64,000 nt of DNA, taken from Heterostelium multicystogenum. Taxonomy: Eukaryota; Evosea; Eumycetozoa; Acytosteliales; Acytosteliaceae. Below the pieces are notes generated by a model that worked only from the letters and a program-made list of their open reading frames with translations, had not been told where the DNA came from and ran no database searches. Position 1 is the stretch's first letter, and each line of letters opens with the position of its first letter. Location: NCBI GenBank assembly GCA_003667245.1, contig RCNN01000074.1:62001-126000 (forward strand). Direction: 5' to 3'. The position numbers and the translations under genes are program-made. Positions 35,143 to 47,825 of this stretch are shown here, piece by piece.

Positions 35143-36703
35143 TTAAAAATGATGTAAATTTGGTTTGGTGAAAAAATGAGAAAGGTCTTTCAATTCTAAT
35201 ATTGTGGCTTTTACATTCGATGAACAATAAGTTTTTAGTTTGTTTGCCATGAATAATACAAAGTGAGAATCGGATAATCTTCTTAATAAATAGGTGGAGG
35301 CAAGGTCATTGATAGCTATTCTGTTGACAGTTTTAGGTATTCCATATCCGTTAGGTATTCCTCCTCTATTTATATTTTCAACAGAAATGGAATTGATAGA
35401 TATTGGCCATTCATCTGGTAACATGATGGGAATATATTCGTCAAAGGATATTGATTCAACTGATTTTGGAAATGAGGTTGCTGTAATCTTGGTATGCCTA
35501 TTAATTGTAATGGATTTCAGTGAGATTGGTAATCCGTAAAGTGTGTTTGAATATTTCTTTCCAATGTCGAGATGCTGTAGCTTTTTTGGCAATACCATGT
35601 GAGTGTTTAGTTTTACTGTTAAAGTGATCTGGTAAATATAATTCTTGAAGAGACGATGGTAGTATTCCAAGTGTAAGATCTTCTGCAGTTCTCAACTTGG
35701 AAAGATCAAGAGTTTCAAGATGATTAAGCTCAGAGAATATGTTACTATTGAATGTAAGATTTCCTTCCAGTTTTATATACCTGAGGAATGGAGGAAATAG
35801 TTTGTTGGTAATAGACTTGGTTAACTCGCAGTTTGATAAAGTCAAACGTGTGACACTTGATGGTATATCATGTGGGAGAATAGGATTACCTGTGGAATGA
35901 AGTTTGAGAGAATGGATGAAGATATCCTTGATGTTCTTTATCCAGCAAGTTGATATCTCTGCAATCTTTAAAGTAGATGGGAGTTTTGACATGTCTTGAT
36001 TCTTATCAAACTCGACGATACAAGACAATTCGATAAGATTAGGTGGTAATGAGCTGATATCAATGTGTTGTCTAACAGGTTTCTTTAATTTCAAGACCTT
36101 AAGTGTTCTGGGAAGAAGTGAAACATCTAAATTATCAGACCTATGAAACTCAAGAGATTCAAGATTCTCTGGTAACAGAGATGCCGGTATCACATGTATA
36201 GATGAGATGGTTTTGATATTTGATGGTATACATCTTTTAAAATCGATTGGAACCTTTCCTCTAAAAATAAAGTATGATCTATCTAAACCATTTAGATGGT
36301 CGATAAATTCTTCATTCAGATCACTATAACCCGATTCCATTTGATAAAGTGGTTCTATATTATATAGAATGATTATTTGTTAATAGTCTTTTAAGACTTT
36401 GTTTGCATAATGTCTACATCGATACAAACTATTCCGACGAAATTCTGTGCAAGCTCTATCATATTGATCTTGATATGTACGAAGAGTGAAATTTTCGGTA
36501 ATATTAATTAACATTTTATCCAAAGTTGGAGTAGCAAATGTAAAGAAAAGATATTTATCTCTGTTGTGGAACCACCGTTTGCAAACCAAAGTGAAACAGA
36601 CTCTGTCAATATTTTCATCCAATTCATTGATCAATTTAGAAAGTAACATAAATGGTAGATTCACCAAGATATGTTCACCATTGTTATTGATCGTGTTTGT
36701 CAT
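35143..36703 (-). CDS. F-box / repeat (LRR- or FNIP-type) protein with in-frame stop and frameshift
   Basis: The N-terminus MTNTINNNGEHILVNLPFMLLSKLINEL...RVCFTLVCKRWFHNRDKYL is the F-box motif style common in dictyostelid F-box families (LP..L...I...L....D..C..LVCKRWF). The frame then hits TAA at 36380-36382 and continues in the same frame beyond it (YQMESGYSDLNEEFIDH, PSNIKTISSIHVIPASLLP), so this is a stop inside otherwise continuous coding sequence, unless an intron removes it. The repeat part has about ten irregular LP..L..L.L units (ESLEFHRSDNLDVSLLP, SLPPNLIELSC). Near 35630 the frame shifts by one base to LNTHMVLPKKLQHLDIG, running to TAA at 35143. F-box proteins recruit substrates to SCF ubiquitin ligases. 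Either a pseudogene or two sequence errors. Confidence 0.6.
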
Positions 36704-39700
36704 TTTTATAATCCAGGATTATAAATGTATAAACCTGAAGTTAAAGTTTATATTTTATTAAAAAAGGAATCTTTATTAATAGTTTTTGAAAAACTTCCAC
36801 TAAAAAAAACACTTCATTTAAAAAACGAGTAAATATATTATTCTAAAAGATATACTTATTTTCAGAAATTTTCAAAATTATCTTTCCACGACTTTAAAAT
36901 ACAATTTTGAAATGATTTCATCACATATATCTTGAGGTATCAGTTACTATTTAGATCTTCTAATCTTTGCAGATATCACTTGGAAGTGGTACCCTCACAA
37001 ATATGTTTGGAGACCCAAATCTCCAAATTACTGGAAAGTTAATTAATAAACTCAATTAATAAACATAAATACCCGGGTATGTATAATATATAAGGGAAGA
37101 AAATATTAAATTTCAATGTTGAATTGGATGTCGCCTTGTTGGACAAGAAGATTGGTAACCAAAATGAAAGTAAAAGGCCATTGGTTTATGGTTTTCTCTT
37201 GAGAGTCTGTGATCTATGAATATAATAATCTAATCACAATATCCCTTCTATACATCATAAGACACTCCCACCTATACCTACTGTCCTAAGATACCAATAA
37301 TAGAATTGGTATTGAACACTATCAAAAGTGAATCAGAAAAGACACACTCAATAGCAGAAATGGCATCTCTCACTCTTCTATCTCTCCTACAGCAATGTTC
37401 TTTTCAAATAGTGTCTGAACACATGGATTTGCACTGAATGGAATTGTCTCAGTCCAAACATCTCTAAATCAAATATATACAATATATATATCTCATTGAT
37501 CAAAAAGAAACTATATTTTTTTGCTAACAAACTTTTGTTGTTGGTCTTAATGGAAATATTAAAACTCCAATAATATTCAAAGTGATTCAAATAACAATGA
37601 TAATATCCAATTATTTAAAACCCAGGCTAACCTAACCTAAACAAACCAACCATTCCATATCGTTTTATATGGAAATAGCTCAACTACATTTTGTAGTTGA
37701 TGTAATCATTGTAACAAAGGTTTCCGAAAACCCTAAATAATAATAGTATACACTTCATTTGCTTATTCCTTTATTATTAATTTGTTGTTGCTTATGAAAA
37801 TTAGACTTGACCTGCAAAAGATATTGATCATAGCTAACTAGCCTTATCATTAGTAATATCTTATAGTATTTCCTATTGTGCTATTGAAATAAATTTGTGT
37901 TTAGCAATAATTAGTTCATATTTACTCAAATTTGCAACAGTGAGTGAAAACATGTCAAAGTGGTCTTTATTATGATTTTTACATCCGATCCTCAAAAAGC
38001 TGGTGAATGAATCTATTGCTTTTTTTTTTTAGATCCCAAAGAAATTTTAAGTGAATGCCCAATGCCCATCAATATTTTAGGTGTTTACATTTTTCAACTT
38101 TTGTTGTTTAGTTAGAGGTGACACCTCTTTAATGATGATCTCGATAATAATGTCTTCGGATTAATTGGAAACCTTTTTATTGTGATAATTTGTTTTATTT
38201 GGATCTTTGCCAACCGGCACAAATATCATATTTAAGTTTGTTGTTGATCATGAAAATAGGATGGTGTGCGAGGTGTGACACATTTCCAATCCAGTGAAAA
38301 AAACAAATAAAACGAGTCTTCGGGTGATGGAAAACCTATTGAAAAGTACCAAGCCGAAGTTGATAGCCATTTCTAGCCTTGTTTTATTTGTGTAGGTTGA
38401 ATGACTTTCTACCTGGCCGATAATAACAATGAACCATTTAAACAGAATCTTATTGTCTGCTCCTTAAAATCTTATTCACTATAAAATCAACTGTATTTTA
38501 TTTGCTTCAGAGCAAGAATAGAGTCTAAACCAACAATCATTGCAAATACAACTTGTATTATTTATTTTTATTTCTTTCTATCTTATCTATTTGTAAATAT
38601 ATAATTGTTACTTAATTGTAAATTATTCCCTTTCTTGTATATAAATATTCTCCTTTTTCCTTCTTCTTTATTGTAAAATAATAGTAAATAATCCAATTAT
38701 CAGTTGGTCCCAGCCCAAACCATTCAATTTCGACTATTCTCGAAATCAGTACTAAACAGTTAAACACAGATTACAGCACCACTGTTTGCCTTTTCTAGTC
38801 TGCGATCGGTCTCAATCAAGATAACAGATTTATATTATTATAATTGTAAGTATTATTGCGCTTCCCAATCATCGGCGACTGCACAAGTCGGAGTGATTGG
38901 TTGTGTTTGTGCTGTGAATATCAAGATTCTCAATCATATAACCACCAACATATCTTCCGGATAATGATAAATATGCAGTCAACATTTATTACAATATTGT
39001 GTCAACACATAAATCAATCAACAAAAATCACAGGGTATTGATTTAAAGAGTTATCAATGTTGTTTTATTCATTGATCAACAAGACCTAAACTCAACGTCA
39101 CATATCCAAAACACAACAGTTCATAGAAATGTAAGGCAAGGCTTTTCTTGATTCCCACTGAATCAATATTTTTCAACAACAACCCTCTCGGTAGCCCCTC
39201 TGTCAAAATAGGCTTTCATAAACCCACACTTCACTATCGACATATCCATCACACTGATAAACCCATTTCATCGACACTAATTTGCACATCCCCACTTTTT
39301 AACAATTTAAACATAGCAAGTTGTTGATGTCGTTGTTTTTGATGCATAATTTGGCCACCTTGAAAGTGGACCATGCCTCTGTTTGGCCACCTTATCTCCA
39401 ATCTGAAAACCAAACCTAAATATTTTTCGCCAAATAATATTTTAATGCCATCTATGGTTTTGAGTAAAAAAAACTTTGATGAATTTTAGTTTGTTTTTTT
39501 TTTGGTTTTTGCAGCTATTTCCTCCCTATTCACACTATTTCATATCTTCCCCACTCTCACTATTCCAAAAACAACAACATCATCCTTTAACGTTTTCAAA
39601 ATTAAATTAATTTAAAAACAAACAAAAAAAAGTAGAAGTAAATCAATAAATAATTTTCTACTTTTGTTTTGAAATTTTGTAATCTTTGCCATTCGCCTGG

Positions 39701-39938
39701 CTTGCATCTTTAAACTGGGTATTATCAAAAATGTAAATATTGTGAAAAGCTCCCTTTGCAAATATTTAATTTACCTTTTGTTTGTTTGCTGCTTATTATA
39801 AGTATATCAAGACTTAATATATTAATCCGTAACAATATCATATCAACAATCAACCAATCACTACAATTTATAAATCAAACAAACAAAGTATGTTCATCAA
39901 TGGCAAAGATACATCCCATTCATTATGCATCTCCTATA

Positions 39939-39971
<33 letters not shown>

Positions 39972-41989
39972 TGTTGTTGTATTCAAATTGTATCTCCTAA
40001 CTGACTTGGCTACAGCCCAGCCTAACTCAAGTTTGGTGAGTTATGAAACATCAAAAGGAATATTTTGGTGAAGTTGTTGTTTTTTCTTGAAAATTATCTG
40101 ACTTCAAATTAAGAGAATTCAATATAACTCTATCCTTTCAAACACTCCACAAAAATAATTCAGCTAGAGTGCCATCGAGTGATTATTTTCAAGTGCACAA
40201 CACACAACCAAATCAAATAAATAATTTAATTTGTGGTCAGACTCAACCACACAAAACGAAGTATTCACACAAAAACACTCGCACACCCCCAGGAGTCATC
40301 AATCAGTCAGCCACAAAAACTCTCTATGCATAATCATTTAATCACACCTTCAGGGAAGGATCAGACTCCTTTTCTGTTATTTTCGCCCAAACTCTCTCTC
40401 ACTTGACCCACCCCTATTTCTTCAAAATATTATTTACAAAAAAAAAATAAACCAAAAAAAATTAACAACAAAATGGCAACATCAAAAAAATGTGCGAGTC
40501 GTACACTACTTTAAACAACAAAAGTTTGCAACACTCGACTTTGAACTTTGCTGATGATGTATCTATCCCTAACAATTACTATATCTCTACACTTCCTTTT
40601 TTAACTATTTGTTCACTCTATCTTTTCCTTCAACTTTTCCAATATTAAAATTATAATTAATTAATACGCATACTAACCAAAAATATCTATTTTTAATTTA
40701 TAATATTATATTATAGAAGTAACAGTAATATTGTCGTAGGATAGAAAAGATTTCAGAAAAAAAAACAAAAAAGAAGTTATATATATTTATACCTTTCTTT
40801 TTTTATATTTTTTTTCTATTTTTATTTCTATATATTATTATTCTATATTAATACTAGGACTTTAGTATTAAATATATATTATATATATCTATATCTATTA
40901 TTTATTTATTACAATAACAAAAACAAATTGGATTTGATTTTGGCACCGTTCACCCATTCCTATTCTGTCAATTCTTCTCAAACAAGCTCAATTTAAAAAA
41001 ATTCACACAAAATCAGTGAATTTATTATACAAACAAACACTCTTAAAACAAAAACCAAAAAAAACCAAAAAAAGTACACACATAGTTGTTTTAGAAGTGA
41101 TATCTAAACTACAATAGCAGTCAAATAATATCAGTTCATCTAACTGCTGAATCTGCCTATTATTTGTCATTGTTGTCGTAGTATTCCACCTATTCATCAA
41201 TACCAAACATATCAATTCCAAACAACTTGTATACTTATTGATTCAACACACAACCATTCGATTGTGTGCTACTTTAAATTTGATTCAAAGAGTTAGATCA
41301 AACTTTCATTGCTAGCTCTATACCATCCATCCTCATCATCATCATTCACCTCTGTCCAAATCACCAAACACAACTCAATCCATCCACATCCATCTACATC
41401 CATCAATCATAACATACATCTTCATTCAGTCTGCCTATCTATTATCTAATTATCTATAACTCAACAACATATACTATTTATTATTAAAACATAAAAAATA
41501 AAAAATTAAAAAACCTAAAAAAAATATAACTAAACATACATCACTATCCTAATCAACCAACAACCAACCAACAACCAACCAACCAATCAATACCATTCAA
41601 GTAAATAAGCATCATCTTCATCATCATTAAATAATACAGTTAAAAAACAACAAAAGTAAAGTAATAGTAAAAGTCATAATAAACAACTCTCAACTTCAAG
41701 TTATTTATTTTGCCCAAACAACTACATAAGCAAACATCTAAAATTCAAAAAAATATTCATTAATAATCATCAGACAAACAACTTACCATTTGCGCATCCA
41801 AACAACAACAACAACCCACCAACCAAACCAATTTAGCTATTTATTATTATTTATTATATACATTTTTGTCTATTTATTCAATAATAATAATAATCCACAC
41901 CACAACCTCAACACGCAAGCTGCAATTCAAAGCAAACGAATACCTATATCCACTATAACAACATAGCAATAGACAACCAACTAAAGAAA
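36704..41989. other. Long intergenic/upstream region (5.3 kb), mostly non-coding
   Basis: Apart from the coding-like islands at 36960-37470, I see no gene. From about 38500 to the ATG at 41990 the plus strand is markedly poor in G and rich in A, C and T, with many CAA, CCA and ATC words and an AAT repeat at 39936-39969. Short ORFs start at 39756 (82 aa, hydrophobic then Asn and Cys runs) and elsewhere but lack support. Splice-like motifs occur (for example TTGTAAGTATT at about 38843). The region probably holds the promoter and long, perhaps spliced, 5' UTR of the zinc-finger gene downstream; this is inference. Confidence 0.4.
36960..37470 (-). pseudogene. Coding-like islands, unassigned (possible broken or multi-exon gene)
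   Basis: Three short minus-strand stretches read like protein, although none is a long ORF: DVWTETIPFSANPCVQTLFE (37464-37400 region), WPFTFILVTNLLVQQGDIQF (about 37180-37115), and VIWRFGSPNIFVRVPLPSD (about 37035-36970), the last preceded by TTAACTTTCCAG, a plausible branch site and acceptor. Stops separate them. I cannot name the family. They may be remnants of a decayed gene, or exons of a small gene damaged by indels like others in this window. The match to coding style is subjective, so confidence is low. Confidence 0.2.
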
Positions 41990-44077
41990 ATGGGTCCTGT
42001 AGATACTAATAACCCAGTGAGTACCCAACTCAACATCAATGGAAAGTTGCCACAACAACAGCAACAACAAATCGCCGGCCCATCGTCCTTGAAGGACAAC
42101 CAAATCGAATTAGTCCACCCAAAGTCCCTCGGAAAGATCGTCATGTCCCCATATCAATACTGGAGTGACTCGGCATCGCCAAACAATTTCGATAAGGTAA
42201 GCATACATTTGGACTTGATCACTCAACCAATCAACAAGCCATTGCTAATCATTGCCCACTTGACTCCTATCTCTACTCTGCAGCTAAATGAGCCAAACAG
42301 ACCAATCTTGTTACCCAACTTCCCATCATTGCTCAATCAAAACATCAATTTGAATAACTCTTCATATGCAGCTCAACACAACTGGTCTGCATCTTCTCAA
42401 TTCCAAGCCCCACAACAAACTCAAGACATTCATTTGTCCTTAAATAAGAATCAATTCTGGGAGGGTGTAAATAACCATTCTTCAGTCCCTTCATCACCAG
42501 ATCACACTAACAATCATAATGGTTCAAATGTAAATAGCAACAGTCATGCATACACTCACCAACAACAGCAACAACAACAAACACACCACCATCAACAAGC
42601 TGCTCCACACCAACAACCACAGGGTCTCCAATCCCACTTCACAACACCAAACTCATCTCCTGTTTTGTCACCAAACACCTACCTCCAACACCAACAACAA
42701 CAACAACATCAACAACAACCACCACAATATATATTGAGTAACATTGAAGATTACGATCGCGAATCAAAGAGAAAGACTCCTTTGAAATCAATTCCACAAC
42801 AGCAACAACAGCAATCAAATGTCTTCGATTTCAATCATTTGACCGTTGCTGCCTACCTTCACCAACAACAGTTAGAAGTCAACAAGAAGCAAAAGTCCTC
42901 AATTAACCACAACGAGACTAGCTCCTTACCGACCACCCCTCACTCCTACGAGTTGGAGAGATCAAACTCTCTTTCTTCCTTTAACTACACACCAAGAGGT
43001 GAGTCATCTGTTGCTTCATCATCTGCTCCAACAACCCCACACCACGGTAGCGCTCACTACTCTCCATCATCTATCAGAAGTATCTCACCAGAGATGTCCA
43101 GCTATATCCAACATCAACATCAGCAACAACAACAACACCATCATCAACACCAACATCATCAACCATCATACAACAGCCATCATCAACAACATCACTTTAG
43201 TGCTCCATCTTCACCAAACCACCACCCCATTTCACTCCCATTGTTGTTGACTGCTAGTGCATCATTACCAGCCACACCAACAATGAGCTCGACTCCCTCA
43301 TTTGATCACACTTCACTTTCATTCTCTTCCAATACTGCCCTCAATAATGTATTGCAGGCGAGCGCCCAATCTGCCCCAGTATGCAGCTGTCTCGCATCAA
43401 AGCACGTTAAACCATCATCTCCCTCCGATACCAAGGCATTGGCTCTCTCAGGTCAAGCTCCAGCTACATTGGAGTGCGAAGAGTTCAATGTTCCATTGGA
43501 ATACTTTGAAGAGTGGATGGAGACCGAGGGTAAGATCAGTGGTGTAACCTATATAAAGTCTGGTGGAAAGGTCATCGGTGCACATGCCGACAGAAAGACA
43601 CTCAACCTCAAGGCAGAGTATGAGAAACCAAGAAACGGTGTTCGTAAGACCAAACGTGAGTTGCTCTGGACCCAGAAATATGTGTGCTCACGTGCTGGAT
43701 TGCCAAAGAAAAAGTCTGAGGATGATGCTCCAACCACTCCAACTAAGGACACACCAAGCCGTAAAAAGTCTGTTTCCAAGAAGTGTGGTTGCCAATCAAG
43801 AATTGTTATTTCAGTCTACGCTGATGACAAGTCTTTGGCAGTCGTCAGAAAGATCGCTGATCACAGTGCACACATGACCCCACAACAAATTGAAGACTTG
43901 AAGCAAAACTATCAAAGACATTTCTGCTTGATACACTCAAACATTCAAAACAGCAACAATAACTATCCTCACTCTGATGATGCATCCCTCTTGCTTGCAA
44001 CCTCCAATACCATTGCCAATCAACACCAAACAACCAAATCAACAATTGCAACACCAACATCCACATTTAGTACATAA
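41990..44077 (+). CDS. FAR1/WRKY-GCM1-like zinc-finger protein, Gln/His-rich
   Basis: An uninterrupted 695-aa ORF. Residues 1-110 have an ordered look (LVHPKSLGKIVMSPYQYW, KVSIHLDLITQPINKP). Residues 120-470 are Gln, His, Ser and Pro rich with several polyQ runs. The C-terminal domain from about residue 500 reads FNVPLEYFEEWMETEGKI, LLWTQKYVCSRAGLPKKKS, then KKCGCQSRIVISVYADDKS and DHSAHMTPQQ. The C...CGC...D/HxxH order, with a basic segment between, is that of the FAR1/FLYWCH/WRKY-GCM1 zinc-finger superfamily used by transposase-derived transcription factors. I infer a nuclear DNA-binding regulator. The long G-poor upstream region fits a highly regulated gene. It is not a GATA, bZIP or CudA protein as far as I can tell. 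Confidence 0.6.
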   Translation: MGPVDTNNPVSTQLNINGKLPQQQQQQIAGPSSLKDNQIELVHPKSLGKIVMSPYQYWSDSASPNNFDKVSIHLDLITQPINKPLLIIAHLTPISTLQLNEPNRPILLPNFPSLLNQNINLNNSSYAAQHNWSASSQFQAPQQTQDIHLSLNKNQFWEGVNNHSSVPSSPDHTNNHNGSNVNSNSHAYTHQQQQQQQTHHHQQAAPHQQPQGLQSHFTTPNSSPVLSPNTYLQHQQQQQHQQQPPQYILSNIEDYDRESKRKTPLKSIPQQQQQQSNVFDFNHLTVAAYLHQQQLEVNKKQKSSINHNETSSLPTTPHSYELERSNSLSSFNYTPRGESSVASSSAPTTPHHGSAHYSPSSIRSISPEMSSYIQHQHQQQQQHHHQHQHHQPSYNSHHQQHHFSAPSSPNHHPISLPLLLTASASLPATPTMSSTPSFDHTSLSFSSNTALNNVLQASAQSAPVCSCLASKHVKPSSPSDTKALALSGQAPATLECEEFNVPLEYFEEWMETEGKISGVTYIKSGGKVIGAHADRKTLNLKAEYEKPRNGVRKTKRELLWTQKYVCSRAGLPKKKSEDDAPTTPTKDTPSRKKSVSKKCGCQSRIVISVYADDKSLAVVRKIADHSAHMTPQQIEDLKQNYQRHFCLIHSNIQNSNNNYPHSDDASLLLATSNTIANQHQTTKSTIATPTSTFST

Positions 44078-44241
44078 ATGGTGTTAAATTGTCTAAACTC
44101 AACCAATCCTCTCAATAAAATACTTTTGTTCATATTATTTAAACCAGAATTTCAACTCAACGATTATTACTTATAAATATTTGAGTTTTTTTTTAATCTG
44201 CAAGCTTGATCGTCTGCTGCTAGAAGAGCAAGCTATTTCGT

Positions 44242-45827
44242 TTATTGGTCTGCAGGCTTGGAAAAACTTCCATAAATAAAAGTGGAGTTAACTGAACAGG
44301 TATCGCCTCTTTCCATAATGAATCCAACCTGATTCAAAATTGAAATAATGTTTTCAACTGAGAATCCAATCTTTACAATTCTGAACTTTTCACCACTAAT
44401 CAAAGTTCTTTCAACTACAACCACAGGTGGTTAATAACAAGTCAACACTCTACTCTTTCAAAACAATACTTACTTGCATAATCACTTTGTTTACCTTCCT
44501 CATAGTTAATTCGGTTGATAGCAGATTCGTGAGCTCTAGTTTTGATAACGAGCAGGGTAGTAGGAGTCTGCGAATACAATCTTACCGTGGGTCTTAAGAC
44601 ACTTGAAAACCTTTGTAAAGAAGGAATTGAAAAGCTCGGGTGGAATGTGGCTTATAAAGAATCCAAGAAAAACGATATCGTAGTGGTTCTCTGTGGGTTG
44701 GAACTGATCTGACAATAGATTGGTTTGGTTGATCTTGAAGTCGGAGCCCATGACCTCAATTAACTTTCCATACTTATGCTTCAACACGTTGGTCATATCG
44801 GGTGAACCTTCTTCACATTGGAGTTGAAAAGCATGAGCATTGTTTAAGAAAAATTGTGTAAAATTTCCAGTTCCTAAAAATATTTGTACAGGTTAGTCAG
44901 TTATCACCACATTGAGTTGTCGCGTCAATCGATCTCCTCTTACCTGGAGCCAACTCTAGTACTTTAATTTTTTCAACCTCTTTAGTTGGTGCATCTGTTG
45001 TCAATGATCTCATAAACTCATAAATAGGCTTTTTATTTACATGAAACTCATTGTTCAAGTATTCACCTTGATCAAACTCATCAACACGATTCCACCATTT
45101 GTCATATTCCCTATTTATAGTATTAGTAACAAACACACAAAAGATAGTATACACTAATATTTTATTGACAACAATATAACAATAATTATAATTAATTTAT
45201 TTTAATTAAATCAATATTGAATTATTTATTCCAAAGTAATGATTGTTTATTCAGTTTAAGTCAACATGCAACCAATCCAATCAATCAAAAAGATTGTGAT
45301 ATAATTAGATTGAATTTGTTGATTTGATTAATATTATACTACTCAATCTTGAAATTAAATTGATGATTTATAAAATTATGTTGTTGGGCAAAGTGATTTA
45401 ACAGTTTTAAAAAATAGATCACAGTTCATCACGACTGGACCATCATAATCACAATTTATGTTGTTAGTGTATGATGTCGTTCTGTTTGATCAATAAACAA
45501 CAATAAAAATATTAATACAAGAGGTAACAGTGTTTGGTTGATATGATATGATATGTGACGTATATCGATTCGATGGGAATTAAAAACAAAAATGTTCTTT
45601 ATTATTATTGTGGCTTTGGTTCGGTTTGGTTCGGTTAAATTGAAAGAAGGAGAATGGGGTTGGTGATACATCACAACTATGACATAACAAAAAACAACAG
45701 TAATTCACAGATAGCGGTTGTGGTTGCTGGTGATCAACGAAATCACAACAACAACCAACTACATCAATTAAACTTACCAACTACGATTGTTGTAGTATTG
45801 TTGTTGTTCAGAAAGTAGCTGATCCAT
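44242..45827 (-). CDS. SAM-dependent methyltransferase (class I, small molecule type)
   Basis: Exons 45827-45778, 45110-44944, 44873-44474 and 44414-44242. The first intron is unusually long (about 670 bp, AT-rich). Start MDQLLSEQQQYYNN; exon 2 gives WEYDKWWNRVDEFDQGEY and the SAM-binding motif I spans the exon 2/3 junction as VLELAPG/TGNFT. Later motifs: IEVMGSDF (acidic loop), NHYDIVFLGFFISHIPPE and LKTHGKIVFADSYYP, which is the post-I to post-III order of class I methyltransferases. The C-terminus reads FRIVKIGFSVENIISILNQVGF. Length about 263 aa. One extra base is needed near 44541 (CAAAACTAG, an A run) to avoid a stop and reach TRAHESAINRINYEEG. Substrate unknown. Confidence 0.75.
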
Positions 45828-47825
45828 AATAATTTTACTTGCTTTGGTTATAAATTTTGAATGAATGTCAAAAGGTGTTGTATTTATATTGTTACTTATT
45901 GTCGTGCTACCAAAACAAACACTATTTTTTTACAAAATTCTATCAACAATAATAATGAGGTGTTCCCATGGTTTTAACAGTTCCTTGATGTAGTTGATTT
46001 ATTTAAATTTAGCAATAGAGGTCCTCTATGGGTTGATGGAAAAGGATCTAGCCTACCCTCGCAACTTGAAAACCACATTTCTATTAAACCTTAATCAAAT
46101 TCCAATTTAATTTGATTGAAATTGTTGGGGGTAGATAGAGTGATAGATCCACTTTTAGTAAATTCATATGATAAGGGAGAGGAGAATTGAAAAACTATGT
46201 GCAAACCACACCTGGACCCCCTACCGCTTTTGTATTATAGCAAACCATTCCACTCATTGAAATCATACGCAAAAAAAAAACTGCACACACATCCATAAAC
46301 AACAAAATTTGAAAAAAAGACCTCCCTACCAAGTGTAAGCAAAATAAGTTTTTGAGTGTGTGGGTGAAATGAGTTTAGTAATTTTGATCAAAAAAATGTG
46401 GTAGTTGATTTATTCTAAAAAAAATCAAAAAATCGATACCATGCCTTCCCTATGTGCATGTTTTTTTTGAAGCAATATTTGCTCTATCAAAGAAAAATTG
46501 CATCAACACAATTAATTAAATGTTTTAAAAAAAGAATTGTTTAATTTTTGTTTTTTTTTTTTACAACCTAGCAAAAGGTTGCATGCAAATAGATTGGTTG
46601 CTCAACTTAAGTAGCAAGCACTAGGTGATTACCCCTTAATTTACCCTTGTCGATTTTACCTCTAATTACATTACACAGACAAGAGTTTGTCTGTCTACGC
46701 ACATCTCTCACACAATTTACAGAATTTGTTTGGCATTATTATCTTTGAAGCAACATTTCATTACCTGTATTGCCTACGGGAAGGTCTTCCACAACCAATT
46801 GTGTATCTCATTTTTAATTTTTGTTTTTCTTTTACTTTTTTGTGATTTTAATATTCTCATCTCCATCTCCAAACCAATCCATACTTTTTTTTATTATCCA
46901 AACACAAAATCCATCAGTTTGAACAACTGTTGTTCCTCAGCTATCTCCTTCCATCACTTTGTTTTGTTTGACAAACAAACAATCAAGCAAGTAGCAAACA
47001 ACCAAACTACCCTCCAAATATTATTTTTAATATTCATAGTAAGAATTTCCATTCTACAAGTTGGAGGCTCCATTTAGTTACCGTTATATCATCACACAAC
47101 ATTCAATTTCAATTTAAATTTAATTAATAATAATAATATTAATCCCAATCCAACCAACCTATAAAGATATAAGAAACAATAGTTAGATAATAGTTCATCA
47201 ACTACCTACCTCCTACATCATAATAAGTCTTATTGGGTTAAAGGTAATCAATCAATTAGCTATCCTCAAGAAAGAAACAACCAAATAGTTTAGTTAGTTA
47301 AATATATTATAAACAAAATTATTATCAATACCAGTCTTTTAATATTTAAATGGTTATAATCTCGAATACAGAGTTTTTGCAGTTGGTTTGTCATCTAAAA
47401 CCTCAGTGACCAACAACACTCAGTCCACAACACAACACGCCACTCATAGTAGTCATATAAATTTAAAGAGGCAACAAAATTTTTTATTGCTGTTATTTTT
47501 TTAAATTCACATCTTGTTTTTAATTTTATTTTACAAAACATAAAATTTTTATATTTTTTTCTGTCAAATTTCAGTAACTGTCAATCACAGTCATACAAAA
47601 TAGTTCCTAGATTTACCACACCCTATATTTTTGTACACTAAAATAACAGCAGCAAATAATTATCCAAATCAAACAACCAATCACCACCCACATTAATAAA
47701 AAGTAATCAGCTCCCTACCAACCTCCCTAAATAGTAGTAATAGTAATAGTAATAGTAATAATAGTATAATAGTCGTTGTTTTCAATATTTATATATCCAA
47801 AACAAAAAAAAAAAAACTACTAGTC
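45828..47825. other. Intergenic region, G-poor on the plus strand
   Basis: No gene found in 2 kb. Plus-strand sequence from about 46200 to the ATG at 47826 is G-poor with T and A runs, like the leader of the zinc-finger gene at 41990. It probably contains the divergent promoters of the methyltransferase and of the Ser/Asn-rich protein gene and a long 5' UTR of the latter. Confidence 0.4.

Noticed and set aside
37381..37400. CCTACAGCAA, resembling the 3' motif of dictyostelid class I small RNAs
   Set aside because: Only a partial match, with no matching 5' GTTG stem or upstream promoter element found at the right distance.
39756..40004. 82-codon ORF with hydrophobic start, Asn run and Cys run
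   Set aside because: Asn/Cys runs arise from an AAT/TTG repeat; no mature domain. At most an upstream ORF in a long leader.
45456..45780. ORFs within the first intron of the methyltransferase gene
   Set aside because: Short, overlapping and rich in AT-repeat residues; no domain. The intron interpretation explains the region.
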